Assembly: GCF_007860185.1 (NCBI RefSeq)
Contig: NZ_SJPY01000005.1
Coordinates: 404,613-468,612 of the forward strand
DNA length: 64,000 nucleotides
From: Novipirellula aureliae
Lineage (GTDB): Bacteria > Planctomycetota > Planctomycetia > Pirellulales > Pirellulaceae
Direction of reading: 5' to 3'
Below are positions 44,155 to 53,249 of the stretch, in pieces; positions within the stretch are counted from its first letter, which is position 1; every line of letters begins with the position of its first letter. The translations under genes and the position numbers were made by a program. A model generated the notes under the pieces. It made no database searches. It was not told where the DNA came from and saw only the letters and a list, made by a program, of their open reading frames with translations.

Positions 44155-47100
44155 ATGAACCCCGCAAAAATCGCACTCAAGAACCGAACGACTACGTTGG
44201 TGTTGACCTTGCTTGTCATTGGGATGGGGATTAACTCCTACCTTCATCTTGGCCGACTGGAGTTCCCCGACTTTGTGATCAAGACATCCGTCATCGTGAC
44301 TCCTTACCCTGGGGCTTCCTCTGAGCAGGTTGAACAGGAAGTTACCGATGTATTGGAGGAGGCGGTACAGTCGCTTGGCGAATTGGACGAGATTCACTCG
44401 ACATCACAGGATGGGCTTTCGATCATCCACGCCGATATGAAGGAAAAATACCAGGGCGAAAAAGAGTTGCAGCAAATCTGGGACAAGCTGCGGCGAAAAG
44501 TCAACGATGCTCAGGCAGAGTTACCGAGCGGCGCCGGCCCGTCGATTGTGAATGACGACTTCGGTGATGTCTATGGACTGTTTTACGCGATCACCGGTGA
44601 AGGCTACTCGTATGAAGATCTGAAGGAGTACGGTGAATCGCTGAAAAAGCAATTGCTGCGATGCGACGACGTGGCAAAGATCTCATTTTCGGGGACACAG
44701 CCTGAGGTGATCTACATCGAGGTAGCTCAGGCTCGGATTGCTAAACTTGGGATTTCGCCACAGGTGGTACTCCAACTACTGCAATCCCAGAACATCGTCC
44801 AACCATCGGGGAACGTTATGGTCGGCGAGAACTATGTTCGCATTGAACCGACGGGCGAGTTCAATTCCGAAGAACGCATCGGTGATTTGCTGATCGTCTC
44901 ACCCGTGACCGGCGCGGGCATGCGGCTGAGGGACATTGCGGAAGTTCGCCGTGGATATTTGGATCCACCCGTGTCGATCATGCGATTCAACGGACGACCC
45001 GCGATCGGCATGGGGATCTCGACCGTTGCCGGTGGTAACGCCGTCGTGATGGGAAACTCGGTCAAAGCCCGATTGGATGAGCTTCAGTCGATGCGACCGG
45101 CGGGTGTCAATGTAGAGATTCTCTACGACCAAGGGGCCACCGTGAATGTTGCCGTCAACGATTTCATGATCAATCTGATTGAATCGGTGTTGATTGTGAT
45201 TGCACTGCTGCTGATTTTCATGGGATGGCGCAGCGGGTTACTGATCGGAATCGTTCTCGTTCTGACTATTCTCGCCACGTTTATCTACATGTGGCTTGCC
45301 GAAATCACGTTACAGAAGATATCACTTGGGGCTTTGGTGTTGGCGCTGGGAATGCTCGTTGACAACGCCATCGTCGTAGTGGAAGGCGTATTGGTTCGAC
45401 TCAAACGAGGCGTCGATCACGAGACGGCTGCGATTGAAACGGTGCAACAGACTCAGTGGCCGCTGCTGGGTGCTACGTTTATCGCCGCGTTAGCCTTTGC
45501 AGCGATTGGGCTTGCTCCAGGCAACGTCGGTGAGTTTTGTGTCTCGCTGTTTTGGGTGCTTGCCAGCTCGCTGATGATCAGTTGGCTAACCGCAGTTACG
45601 ATCACCCCAATGCTCTGCGTTTGGATGCTGAAAGCGTCTTCCGATTCGAGTGCAGACGTTGACCCCTATGACATGCCGTTCTTTCGCCTTTATCGTCGCG
45701 TTCTCGATCGCATTATTCGCTATTGGCCGGCAACACTTGCCGTTATCTTGGGGGCTGTCATCGCAGCAGTGATCGCGTTTGGCTACGTCCCAAGTTTTTT
45801 CTTTCCCGAGTCGAACCAACCGTTGTTCACGGTCAAGCTGTTTCGTCCGCAGGGAACTCACATCACGCACACATCGGACTCGATTCGGAAGATTGAAGCT
45901 CACCTCAGCGAGGAGCCTTCGGTTGAACGAGTTTCCGCCTTCATTGGCCAAGGAACGTTGAGATTCATCTTGACGTACACACCGGAAGACATCAACGCAA
46001 GCTTTGGAAGTCTGATTGTGTCGGTCGACAAACTTGAAAACATGTACGATGTGCTGGAGCGTCTCAACGACTACTTGGATGCCGAGTTCGCGGACGCGGA
46101 GTATGTAGTGGAGCGATGGAAGGACGGGCCGCCGTATGACTATGCGATTGAGGCCCGCTTTCGAGGTCCGGACGCGGAAGTGTTGCGTGGTTTATCGGAA
46201 CAGGCAAAAAGCATCATGCGAGAAGAAGGGGCTGGCGTCGTTCGAGACAATTGGCGGAACCGGACGACCGTGTTGCGACCCGATTTCTCGGAGGCAGCCG
46301 CACGTCAAACCGGTTTGACTCGAAACGATCTCGCCCAGGCGTTGCGACTGAACTTCGGAGGGCAAGTGGTTGGCGTTTATCGTGAGGGAAACGATCTGCT
46401 GCCGATGATTCTTCGATCCAATAGCGAGGAAAGCGATACCTATCAGGATGCGAGGCAGATTTACACGTGGAGCCTGCTTCACAATGAATCCGTGCCGCTC
46501 GATGTGGTCGTGTCGGACTGGTCTCGCGAATCCACTTGGCAAGACTCATTGATTCACCGCCGTCACCGCGAACGGGAAATCACGGCACAGTGCAACCCGC
46601 AAAGCGGACTGGCATCGGTGTTGCTGAAAAAGGTAATGCCGCGCATCGAGCAGATGGATTTGCCCGCAGGCTACGAACTGGAATGGGGCGGTGAATTCGA
46701 GGCATCTGCGAATGGAACGGAACCGCTGGCGGCAATGTTCCCTATTTGTCTAGGCGGGATGTTCGTCATTTTGATCGTCCTGTTTAACGATCTTCGCCAA
46801 CCGATCATCATCTTCTTGTGTCTTCCCATGATTACCGTGGGCGTCACAACCGGGCTGTTGCTGACAGGGCTTCCGTTCGGGTTCATGTCGATTCTGGGAT
46901 ACCTTGGTTTGAGCGGGATGTTGATCAAGAATGCGATCGTGCTGATTGACGAAGTGGAAGCGAACAAGGCCAGCGGCACCACGCCCTACACGGCGGTGCT
47001 CGATGCGGGGGTGAGTCGATTGCGACCGGTGGTCATGGCGTCTGGGACGACGGTGCTTGGTATGTTGCCGTTGATTTGGGATCCGTTCTATAAGGGAATG

Positions 47101-47211
47101 GCAGTCACCGTTGCCTCGGGCTTAATCGGGTCGACGATTTTGACGCTGCTTGTCGTGCCGCTGTTTTACGTTTTGATGTTCCGAATCAAATCAGACGAAA
47201 ACAAAGCGTGA
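44155..47211 (+). CDS. RND-family efflux pump (AcrB-like)
   Basis: A 1018-residue pump of full length. Twelve membrane segments in the usual 1+5+1+5 order are visible, with ALVLALGMLVDNAIVVVEGV (the proton-relay acidic residue in TM4) and LSGMLIKNAIVLIDEVEANK in the second half. Porter-domain sequences such as VIVTPYPGASSEQVEQEV are typical of the hydrophobe/amphiphile branch. With the TetR regulator and adaptor it forms an efflux operon. The substrate is not predictable; no metal-type (CusA) methionine signature was noted. Confidence 0.9.
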   Translation: MNPAKIALKNRTTTLVLTLLVIGMGINSYLHLGRLEFPDFVIKTSVIVTPYPGASSEQVEQEVTDVLEEAVQSLGELDEIHSTSQDGLSIIHADMKEKYQGEKELQQIWDKLRRKVNDAQAELPSGAGPSIVNDDFGDVYGLFYAITGEGYSYEDLKEYGESLKKQLLRCDDVAKISFSGTQPEVIYIEVAQARIAKLGISPQVVLQLLQSQNIVQPSGNVMVGENYVRIEPTGEFNSEERIGDLLIVSPVTGAGMRLRDIAEVRRGYLDPPVSIMRFNGRPAIGMGISTVAGGNAVVMGNSVKARLDELQSMRPAGVNVEILYDQGATVNVAVNDFMINLIESVLIVIALLLIFMGWRSGLLIGIVLVLTILATFIYMWLAEITLQKISLGALVLALGMLVDNAIVVVEGVLVRLKRGVDHETAAIETVQQTQWPLLGATFIAALAFAAIGLAPGNVGEFCVSLFWVLASSLMISWLTAVTITPMLCVWMLKASSDSSADVDPYDMPFFRLYRRVLDRIIRYWPATLAVILGAVIAAVIAFGYVPSFFFPESNQPLFTVKLFRPQGTHITHTSDSIRKIEAHLSEEPSVERVSAFIGQGTLRFILTYTPEDINASFGSLIVSVDKLENMYDVLERLNDYLDAEFADAEYVVERWKDGPPYDYAIEARFRGPDAEVLRGLSEQAKSIMREEGAGVVRDNWRNRTTVLRPDFSEAAARQTGLTRNDLAQALRLNFGGQVVGVYREGNDLLPMILRSNSEESDTYQDARQIYTWSLLHNESVPLDVVVSDWSRESTWQDSLIHRRHREREITAQCNPQSGLASVLLKKVMPRIEQMDLPAGYELEWGGEFEASANGTEPLAAMFPICLGGMFVILIVLFNDLRQPIIIFLCLPMITVGVTTGLLLTGLPFGFMSILGYLGLSGMLIKNAIVLIDEVEANKASGTTPYTAVLDAGVSRLRPVVMASGTTVLGMLPLIWDPFYKGMAVTVASGLIGSTILTLLVVPLFYVLMFRIKSDENKA

Positions 47212-47283
47212 TCGATCCGTAACGGCGACGAACCTCGCTCGCAAGCACTTCCCGTTATTCACAAAGGATCGCAGATCGTCACA

Positions 47284-47706
47284 ATGATCAGTCGGCTTTT
47301 TGACGAGTCTTGGTTTTTTCTGCGCAAGTTTGTAAATTCCGTCTATCGTCTGCGGCAGGATCAATGGTTCTTTATCGTCGTCAACGATTCAATCGTCTTG
47401 ATCGACTTCATCAACCGCCGCTTGGGCGATGGACTGTCACTCAATGATGCCATCATCGACACCGGTCGCAGGCGATGTCGCCCCGTGCTGCTAACGTCGC
47501 TCACGACGATCGGCGGCATGCTCCCGATCTTACTGGAAACATCACGCCAAGCTCAAGTCTTGATCCCGATGGCGACCAGTCTTAGCTTCGGACTGATTTT
47601 CGGAACCGTACTCGTGCTAATCCTCGCACCAGTTGTTTTTTTATCATCGCCAAGTTGTCCGGCATGCCATCTTAGGCGATTCGTTTCACGGCAAGAATGT
47701 GATTGA
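47284..47706 (+). pseudogene. 3' remnant of a second RND pump
   Basis: From about residue 33 the frame reads NDSIVLIDFINRRLGDGLSL, RRRCRPVLLTSLTTIGGMLP and ATSLSFGLIFGTVLVLILAP, the last membrane helices of an RND pump. The first 30 residues are unrelated and about 900 residues are missing. The remaining bases to 47,944 hold a REP and nothing else I can support. Confidence 0.75.
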
Positions 47707-47801
47707 TCTCGCGGGCAGAGGTGGCAACTCTATTCGGCGATGAAGTTGGCTGTTCCACGCTTCTTGTTCGCAAAAAGCGACATCGTTCGCCTCGACTGAA
47801 C

Positions 47802-47860
47802 GTAGCCTAGGCTTCCAGCCTGGGGGTGCTGTGGTTCCCAGGCTAGAAGCCTAGGCTACG
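47802..47860. repeat. REP element, CCTAGG type
   Basis: Inverted pair (right arm has CTAGAAGCC) between the RND remnant and the DUF547 gene. Confidence 0.9.
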
Positions 47861-47944
47861 TCATGGCGGTAGGAGCCTCCCTGACGTCATCAATACGACC
47901 GTAATAGAATCGACGTCCATCGCAGAAGATGGCATGCCTCGCGA

Positions 47945-48853
47945 CTATCGCGGTTGCTTATTCTTTCGACTGTTCAGCTTCCAGTCGTATGGCAACCATG
48001 AGGGTGACGAAGCGACTCCGGATTCGATCGCCTGCTTCAGTGCCGGTGAATATCTTGCAGCGAAGGCGGATACGCTTCCAGTTGCTTGTTCAAAGTCGCC
48101 GCCGTACCAACTGTAGAGCTTTGTCAGTTGCAACTCTCCTGAATCTGGAGCAAACGCAAACCAGGTCTGATGCTCATGGACGTACTCGGTTTGGTCTTGA
48201 AGTTGATCGTTGACGCGAGTCGCGTCGTAGGCTTCGTTTCGCAGTGGCGGACAACCGATGGCGGCGCAAACCAACGCGAAATGCACACGAGGCTCGGCGA
48301 ACTTGGGTCGGATTTGTTCGTGTTCAATTTGGTTCAAGCTCCACTGGTTGCCACCGATATTCCATCGCACTGCGTCCCAGCGATCCGCTTCGGAGATGCC
48401 TTGGATCGAGTCGATTGGCATGTGATCGAGGATCAGCTTCAACGTCGATGCGTTGTAGCCATTGATGAGTAAAGCCAGCTTTTCGTCTCGCCCCATTTCA
48501 TCAAACGGTGCGGCGGCCACAGACTGGAGGTATCTGTCTAGTTTCAATTCCTCCCCTTTCAGCCCTTCGTAGTCAACCCAGCCATCGTCGTCGACATGCT
48601 TCTTGAGCAGCGAGTCAAATGACGAATGATCCATGGTTGGTCCAGCGGCGTTGGCGGAATACGCTTCGCGTAGATCGACTTGAGGTGGTCCGAACAACCC
48701 AATCAACGATCGCTCGATTGCTCCCAAATTGAGCCAAGCGAAGGTTCCCGCAGTGACCAGCAATAGAGAAACGCAGGTTAGAATCACTGTGCGCCGCTTG
48801 TTGGGGATTGAGCGTCCTGCGGGTTGGTTATTCGCGATTTCCATGATGGGCAT
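47945..48853 (-). CDS. Membrane-anchored DUF547 protein
   Basis: A 302-residue protein with one N-terminal membrane segment (VILTCVSLLLVTAGTFAWLN) and a DUF547 domain: DDDGWVDYEGLKG, KLALLINGYNASTLKLIL, GGNQWSLNQIEHEQIRP and PRVHFALVCAAIGCPPLRN. It is a paralogue of 30841-31704. The start at 48853 is chosen because the promoter at 48915-48940 lies just upstream; the longer frame would run through it. The neighbour is the NrtS-like gene. Confidence 0.82.
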   Translation of the reverse strand: MPIMEIANNQPAGRSIPNKRRTVILTCVSLLLVTAGTFAWLNLGAIERSLIGLFGPPQVDLREAYSANAAGPTMDHSSFDSLLKKHVDDDGWVDYEGLKGEELKLDRYLQSVAAAPFDEMGRDEKLALLINGYNASTLKLILDHMPIDSIQGISEADRWDAVRWNIGGNQWSLNQIEHEQIRPKFAEPRVHFALVCAAIGCPPLRNEAYDATRVNDQLQDQTEYVHEHQTWFAFAPDSGELQLTKLYSWYGGDFEQATGSVSAFAARYSPALKQAIESGVASSPSWLPYDWKLNSRKNKQPR

Positions 48854-48914
48854 ACTGACTGGGGTTTCGTGCTGACTGGAAGCAACACTCGTCGCTCCCC
48901 TAGGTGCCAGAGGA

Positions 48915-48940
48915 GACGCCGAAGTGGTCAACTCCTTACA
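48915..48940 (-). promoter_or_regulatory. ECF-type promoter, site 4
   Basis: On the reverse strand TGTAAGGAG, 13 bases, CGTC. The -35-like part overlaps the last codons and stop of the NrtS-like gene; CGTC lies 61 bases before the DUF547 start. Confidence 0.75.
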
Positions 48941-49203
48941 GAAGTTTGCATCGCTCCGACACTCGAAAGCGTCGAGACGGCGTAGGGAACGAGGTACGTC
49001 AGAGCAATCTTCAAGCCGTGCCACCAAGTCAGACGTCCCTGCATGATCACATCACCTTGATTGATGATGGCCAACAGGGTTCCAACGACCAAGCTATACA
49101 CAACTCCGCGTCTGACGACGGACGGGTTGCAGGCGAGTTGAATCCAATTGCTCGTGTTAGAGCTTCTGGTTGACTGTTTGAGTGTTTCAATGGGAGAGTT
49201 CAT
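48928..49203 (-). CDS. NrtS-like small membrane protein
   Basis: A 91-residue protein with two membrane segments (RGVVYSLVVGTLLAIINQG and LKIALTYLVPYAVSTLSSVG). The VVGTLLxxINQGD...VPYxVST pattern matches NrtS-type nitrate/nitrite transporters described from cyanobacteria; the assignment is by pattern only. Its first eleven residues and the 40 bases upstream resemble those of the mercuric-reductase-like gene. ECF-type promoter 38 bases upstream. Confidence 0.65.
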   Translation of the reverse strand: MNSPIETLKQSTRSSNTSNWIQLACNPSVVRRGVVYSLVVGTLLAIINQGDVIMQGRLTWWHGLKIALTYLVPYAVSTLSSVGAMQTSVRS

Positions 49204-49241
49204 GCGTGAGCTTTATGAATTGCGTGATCCTACGGAATGAC

Positions 49242-49267
49242 GACGCAAGAGTCACGCTTTCCTTACA
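49242..49267 (-). promoter_or_regulatory. ECF-type promoter, site 5
   Basis: On the reverse strand TGTAAGGAA, 13 bases, CGTC, with CGTC 38 bases before the NrtS-like start. Confidence 0.78.
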
Positions 49268-49357
49268 GAATCGTCGATCAGCAAATAAAAACCAGGCCAT
49301 GTGAGATTCAACACAGACGCTTGGCAGATGCGAGGCGACGATAGAGACATGCAATCA

Positions 49358-49416
49358 CGTAGCCTAGGCTTCCTGCCTGGGACCGCACTAAACCCAGGCT
49401 AGAAACCCAGGCTACG
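49358..49416. repeat. REP element, CCTAGG type
   Basis: Inverted pair with three altered bases (TTCCTGCCT, GAAACCCAGG), upstream of a small zinc-finger-like gene. Confidence 0.88.
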
Positions 49417-49448
49417 TTCACCTCCACAATGAATAGAGGAACGAGTCC

Positions 49449-49805
49449 ATGGTCCGCCAAAATATTGAAGCTCATTCAAGTTGGGAGGAATGCACGCCAG
49501 GCACCATCGGCGATTTGCGGAATCGGCTTAACGCCGATCGTCGACGTAAGTCCATTGTTCGCATTGGCGCTCCAATCGTTGTGATGGCAGTGCTAGGCTT
49601 GGGCGTTTGGAACTTCGGTGGATCAGCCAATTCACCGGCTCACCGAGAACAGCTTCGAGAGTTCAACTTCGGTGGCGTGACGTGCAGCGCAGTCCAAGCG
49701 TCCATGCAGCAGTTTGCGATGGGACAATTGACACCAGACCAACAACAGGCATTTACTTCTCACCTTCAGCAGTGTCCGGTTTGGATGACCTGGTGGTTCT
49801 GTTGA
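49449..49805 (+). CDS. Membrane protein with zinc-finger-like C-terminus, probably frameshifted
   Basis: A 118-residue protein with one membrane segment (IVRIGAPIVVMAVLGLGVW) and a C-terminal zf-HC2-like pattern: CSAVQASMQQFAMGQLTP then FTSHLQQCPVW. The expected CPxC is CPVW, and the +1 frame after it reads DDLVVLLIDGVGCKRC, so loss of one base (TGC-GAT to TGG-AT) could explain a truncated end. Similar proteins act as anti-sigma factors, but here the order is membrane first, so the role is open. Confidence 0.5.
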   Translation: MVRQNIEAHSSWEECTPGTIGDLRNRLNADRRRKSIVRIGAPIVVMAVLGLGVWNFGGSANSPAHREQLREFNFGGVTCSAVQASMQQFAMGQLTPDQQQAFTSHLQQCPVWMTWWFC

Positions 49806-50078
49806 TCGATGGTGTTGGTTGCAAACGTTGTTGTCTGAGCAATTGCGATTGATTGACTCTTTCCGCCGTGAAAAGCGAAAGCGATTTGACAAGACCAAAG
49901 CTCGTCAATAGAGATGCCCGTCGATTCCTCACAAATCTTGCAATTGATCCTTGCGACTCAAATCGTCCAACAGCAACGCACAACTTCGTGAGCCTGCATA
50001 CGGTTCGGCAAAAGAATTCCGCCCGCGAATGTGATTGACCTCACAGACGCAAAGCTGCATTCATGCGACGATGAAGAG

Positions 50079-50900
50079 ATGTGCAATGGAACACAACCGG
50101 TCCACTTGACCGAAGCTGAAAAAACAATCGACGTTGACGGCTATATCCGAGACTCGGTTTGGGTTGTCATTCCAGCACTCAACGAAGAAAAGTCGATCGG
50201 CCTCGTCTTGCGTGACTTGCCCTGCGTCGCCGGAGTCATCGTGGTCGACAATGGTTGTACGGACGACACCGCTTTCGTTGCAGAGCAGGCAGGTGGGATC
50301 GTTGTCCCAGAGTCGCAACGCGGGTACGGAGCTGCATGCCTACGTGGGTTGGCGAAGCTTCGTGAGCTGATCAATGCGGGGCAAGCGGCTCCCAAAGTTG
50401 TTGCATTCGTCGACGCCGACTACAGCGATCACTCTGATCTACTACCGCTCTTGGTCGGCCCGCTTGCAAGCGGCACCGCAGATTTCGTTCTCGGTTCACG
50501 CTTGCTTGGCGAGCGGGAGCCGGGAGCAATGCCTCCTCAAAGTGTTTTTGGAAACAAGCTCGCGTGCTTTCTGATGCGTGGGTTTTTCGGCGTTCGCTAC
50601 ACCGACTTGGGGCCTTTTCGAGCGATCAACTACAGTCGACTTTGCGAACTGCAAATGCAAGACGAGAACTTTGGATGGACGATCGAGATGCAGATCAAAG
50701 CGGCAAGGATTGGGCTGCGTTTCCTTGAAATTCCCGTCCCTTATCGAACAAGAGTTGGCACCAGCAAGATCAGCGGCACCGTCAGTGGCACGATCAAGGC
50801 AGGGTACAAGATTCTCTATACGATCGCGAAGTACGGGCTGATGCGCCGACGTAGCCTAGGCTTCCAGCCTGGGAATACAGTACCCAAGCTGGAACCCTAG
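50079..50900 (+). CDS. Family 2 glycosyltransferase (DPM1-like), REP-encoded tail
   Basis: A 273-residue GT2 enzyme of the polyprenyl-phosphate mannosyltransferase kind: SVWVVIPALNEEKSIGLVLR, GVIVVDNGCTDDTAFVAEQA, AFVDADYSDHSDLLPLLV with the metal-binding DAD, and FGWTIEMQIKAARIGLRFLE. The frame is also open from a GTG at 50031. The last 16 residues (RSLGFQPGNTVPKLEP) are read from a REP, replacing any native C-terminus after AKYGLMRR. Confidence 0.75.
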   Translation: MCNGTQPVHLTEAEKTIDVDGYIRDSVWVVIPALNEEKSIGLVLRDLPCVAGVIVVDNGCTDDTAFVAEQAGGIVVPESQRGYGAACLRGLAKLRELINAGQAAPKVVAFVDADYSDHSDLLPLLVGPLASGTADFVLGSRLLGEREPGAMPPQSVFGNKLACFLMRGFFGVRYTDLGPFRAINYSRLCELQMQDENFGWTIEMQIKAARIGLRFLEIPVPYRTRVGTSKISGTVSGTIKAGYKILYTIAKYGLMRRRSLGFQPGNTVPKLEP

Positions 50901-50906
50901 GCTACG
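50850..50906. repeat. REP element, CCTAGG type
   Basis: Inverted pair with two changed bases on the right arm (AAGCTGGAACC). Covers the ends of the convergent glycosyltransferase and Crp/Fnr genes. Confidence 0.88.
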
Positions 50907-51651
50907 AGTTCAGACTTGGCGCTTTCCGGTGTACTGACATCGCTAGTTGTTCCGCTTGAACCAAGACAATCCGTTGCCGGCCAACATCGACCATCCCCTC
51001 GGATTTCAATTGCCCGAGCAGTATCGTGACCGTTTCGCGAGTACTTCCCATCAAGTTAGCGATTTCCTGATGAGCCAATTTGATCCGCAGATGTATCCCT
51101 TCGGAATCGCAAACGCCAAACTGCTCCGCTAGGTCGAGCAACAGGTGAACCAAGCGGTCTCGATTGGAGAGAAAAAGCAGATTCTTCAATCGTCGCTCAA
51201 CACGATGGCGACGCAGCCCGATCATTTTTGTAAGTGCAATGGAAACATCATGGTTCGCAGCCAACAATGCTTGCACCTCGCTGGCGGGGATCATCACAAC
51301 CGTTGATTTTTCGACCGCTTCGACATACTCGTCTCTTTGCTCAGAGTCAAAGATTGCCAACTCGCCGAATAGCTCTCCAGGTTCAACAAACGCCAAGATC
51401 GACTGCTTGCCGTCGTTCGTCAGATTGCAAACCTTCACTAGGCCACTCGCCAGCAAGAACACACTTTCGGCGGACTGACTCGGCAGGTACACCGGACTGT
51501 GTGCGGGAAAGGATCGCGAACGACTGCGTGATTCCAGGCGTTCCAACTGTTCCGGTTGCAATTTTCTGAATAGCTCGTTGTTCTTCAAATGCCAGACTTG
51601 TTGAGGCACACCATTCCCCTCTCCACCACGGAAGAGTCGCGCAGCCGGCAT
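50902..51651 (-). CDS. Crp/Fnr-family regulator
   Basis: A 249-residue regulator. Residues 25-145 form the cyclic-nucleotide-like beta roll (VFLLASGLVKVCNLTNDGKQ, LAFVEPGELFGELAIFDSEQ), a long dimer helix follows, and residues 175-240 carry the winged helix with recognition helix HQEIANLMGSTRETVTILLG. No Fe-S cysteine set at the N-terminus, so the FNR oxygen-sensor type is unlikely. ECF-type promoter 35 bases upstream. A fragment of this gene recurs at 40937. Confidence 0.9.
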   Translation of the reverse strand: MPAARLFRGGEGNGVPQQVWHLKNNELFRKLQPEQLERLESRSRSRSFPAHSPVYLPSQSAESVFLLASGLVKVCNLTNDGKQSILAFVEPGELFGELAIFDSEQRDEYVEAVEKSTVVMIPASEVQALLAANHDVSIALTKMIGLRRHRVERRLKNLLFLSNRDRLVHLLLDLAEQFGVCDSEGIHLRIKLAHQEIANLMGSTRETVTILLGQLKSEGMVDVGRQRIVLVQAEQLAMSVHRKAPSLNS

Positions 51652-51686
51652 ACATCATGCCCGTTTGCTCGCGAATCTGCCCGGTA

Positions 51687-51712
51687 GACGGGCCAGTGTG
51701 CTATTCCTTACA
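51687..51712 (-). promoter_or_regulatory. ECF-type promoter, site 6
   Basis: On the reverse strand TGTAAGGAA, 13 bases, CGTC, with CGTC 35 bases before the Crp/Fnr start. It lies directly downstream of the sigma/anti-sigma operon. Confidence 0.78.
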
Positions 51713-51731
51713 AGAAGAATCGCTACTTTGG

Positions 51732-51986
51732 CTAACGTGATTCCATGAACTTGCGGATTCGCTGTTTTGCCTCGGCGGAGAGATTGACGCTTTGGTCATT
51801 CTCAGCGTGCGTCACACGTTCACTTTCATCCATGATTCGCTCGTGCAGAACAACTTGGTCACGGCGAAACGCAGAGCAGAGCTGGCACATGCTCAGGTGC
51901 ATCCAGACTGACATCCGCTTGCGCAATGGCAACGGGTGGTCGAGTGATTCGGAGACCAGCTTGGTGATTTCTTTGCAGGAAAGCAT
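51732..51986 (-). CDS. Zinc-finger anti-sigma factor
   Basis: An 84-residue soluble protein starting LSCKEITKLVSESLDHPLPL with HLSMCQLCSAF, the zf-HC2 pattern (Cys, then HxxxCxxC) of zinc anti-sigma factors. It has no membrane segment, so it probably senses a cytoplasmic signal, perhaps redox or metal acting on the zinc cysteines. It follows the ECF sigma gene by 15 bases and would hold that sigma inactive. Confidence 0.85.
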   Translation of the reverse strand: MLSCKEITKLVSESLDHPLPLRKRMSVWMHLSMCQLCSAFRRDQVVLHERIMDESERVTHAENDQSVNLSAEAKQRIRKFMESR

Positions 51987-52001
51987 AACGGCAGAGCCAG
52001 A

Positions 52002-52589
52002 TTACTCGTTTTCTTGAAGCCAACGCAATTTAATGCAATTGGCGAGACGAAGACGTGCGCGATGCAACAGCACCCACAGATTAGACGCACTGATCTCCAG
52101 TTCCTTACAAATTCCTGCCGTTTCAAGATTCTCCATTTCTCGTAGCATAAACGCACCCGATTGCCGCTTCGGCAGCGTCCCCAAGCACGTTTGGAAAATC
52201 GGCCAGAATTCGTTCCTATCTACCGAATCAAGCGGTTCCAGCAACGTCTCGCGAACGTTCTTTTTCCAGCTTCCGCTGCGATCAAAAAACGAGTCCAGTG
52301 GATCGCGGGTGTCTAAGTCGTCTGATTGCGACGAGCGATTTCGCTGCCGAACGAAGTCGATGATCTTGCGTTTCAGAATCCCCATCAGCCAGCCCTGTTG
52401 AGAGCCAGCTCCAGAAAACTGATCCTGATGCTCCAGGCCAGCTAAAAACGTTTGCTGCACCACTTCTTCCGATGCCTCCGGATCGCGCAGCCGCGATAAT
52501 GCATAGCGATAGAGGGAATCGCCATACTCGTCGACCCACACCGAAGCATCGGCGGATGGGCTGGGATCGGATCTTACAGATTGCTTCAT
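52002..52589 (-). CDS. ECF sigma factor
   Basis: A 195-residue ECF sigma factor. Region 2 is YGDSLYRYALSRLRDPEASE, VVQQTFLAGLEH and GWLMGILKRKIIDFVRQRNR; region 4 is CLGTLPKRQSGAFMLREMEN, then LETAGICKELEISASNLWVL with HRARLRLANCI. It starts an operon with a zinc anti-sigma gene. The frame is open from a TTG at 52598, but the ATG at 52589 is preferred. It is the best candidate to recognise the six TGTAAG-N13-CGTC sites; none of them lies before its own gene. Confidence 0.9.
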   Translation of the reverse strand: MKQSVRSDPSPSADASVWVDEYGDSLYRYALSRLRDPEASEEVVQQTFLAGLEHQDQFSGAGSQQGWLMGILKRKIIDFVRQRNRSSQSDDLDTRDPLDSFFDRSGSWKKNVRETLLEPLDSVDRNEFWPIFQTCLGTLPKRQSGAFMLREMENLETAGICKELEISASNLWVLLHRARLRLANCIKLRWLQENE

Positions 52590-52731
52590 CAGTTCCAAAT
52601 GCGCAGAGAGATCTACAATCCGCCAAATATAGCAGGAATAATCACACCTGCATTGTAAGGCAACTCACATATGCGGCTCATTGGACGAACATAGGGGGCT
52701 GCGTTTCCGTCCAATCAAATTTTGCTTGCCG

Positions 52732-52979
52732 TTATCGCCTGCGCGTGCCTGCACGTTTCAATCCCTTGGCGACAAAGTCGAACGCGTCGGCTGGCTTGTA
52801 GTCTTCGAGAACGTCGAAAAAGCACGCTAGCACTCGCTTGGTCTCAGCGACGTTGATTTTCACACCGTCCGTATCTGCTTTCCGGGCGACTCTTCATTGT
52901 AGATGTCGCTGAGCGTTGACGCTTTCTTTTTGGCAGGCGTTTTCTTGACGGCTGCTTTGGTTGCTTTCTTCTTGGCCAC
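52732..52979 (-). pseudogene. Lysine-rich small protein gene with frameshift
   Basis: Starts at GTG with GGAG 7 bases upstream. The first frame reads KKKATKAAVKKTPAKKKAST, LSDIYNEES and then stops early. One base later the next frame continues ARKADTDGVKINVAETKRVL and FFDVLEDYKPADAFDFVAKG to a natural stop. Restoring one base near 52,890 would join them into a protein of about 82 residues with a histone-H1-like basic N-terminus. Confidence 0.6.
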
Positions 52980-53021
52980 TTCGTGTCTCCATGTTGAAAT
53001 GAAACGTTTTGTTACGAAGTG

Positions 53022-53249
53022 CTAGTTGTACATTCCCTCCGACAAATCGTATTCGGTCTCAATCAGTCGATCGACCATTGCCGCTTCGTCGGGACAATTT
53101 GCCGAGAACCGCAACTCCGGTTTGCCATCGTCGAGGACGTGGATCAGCGGACGGTCTTCGCGGTAGTGGTCGTGGATGCTACGAACGAGTGCGGCACAGC
53201 ACTGCGGACGATGGATCGTCTTGATGCAGAAGGTGGCTTGATCATGCAC
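53022..53249 (-). pseudogene. 5' stub of a second glycosyltransferase (copy B)
   Basis: 75 residues starting at GTG, overlapping the stop of the upstream glycosyltransferase. HDQATFCIKTIHRPQCCAAL and HVLDDGKPELRFSANCPDEA parallel the N-terminus of that enzyme, so this was a tandem GT2 gene. It ends after ETEYDLSEGMYN where about 170 more residues are expected. Confidence 0.65.

Noticed and set aside
52649..52674. Seventh ECF-type site (TGTAAGGCA)
   Set aside because: It faces away from the sigma gene and has no CGTC after 13 bases.
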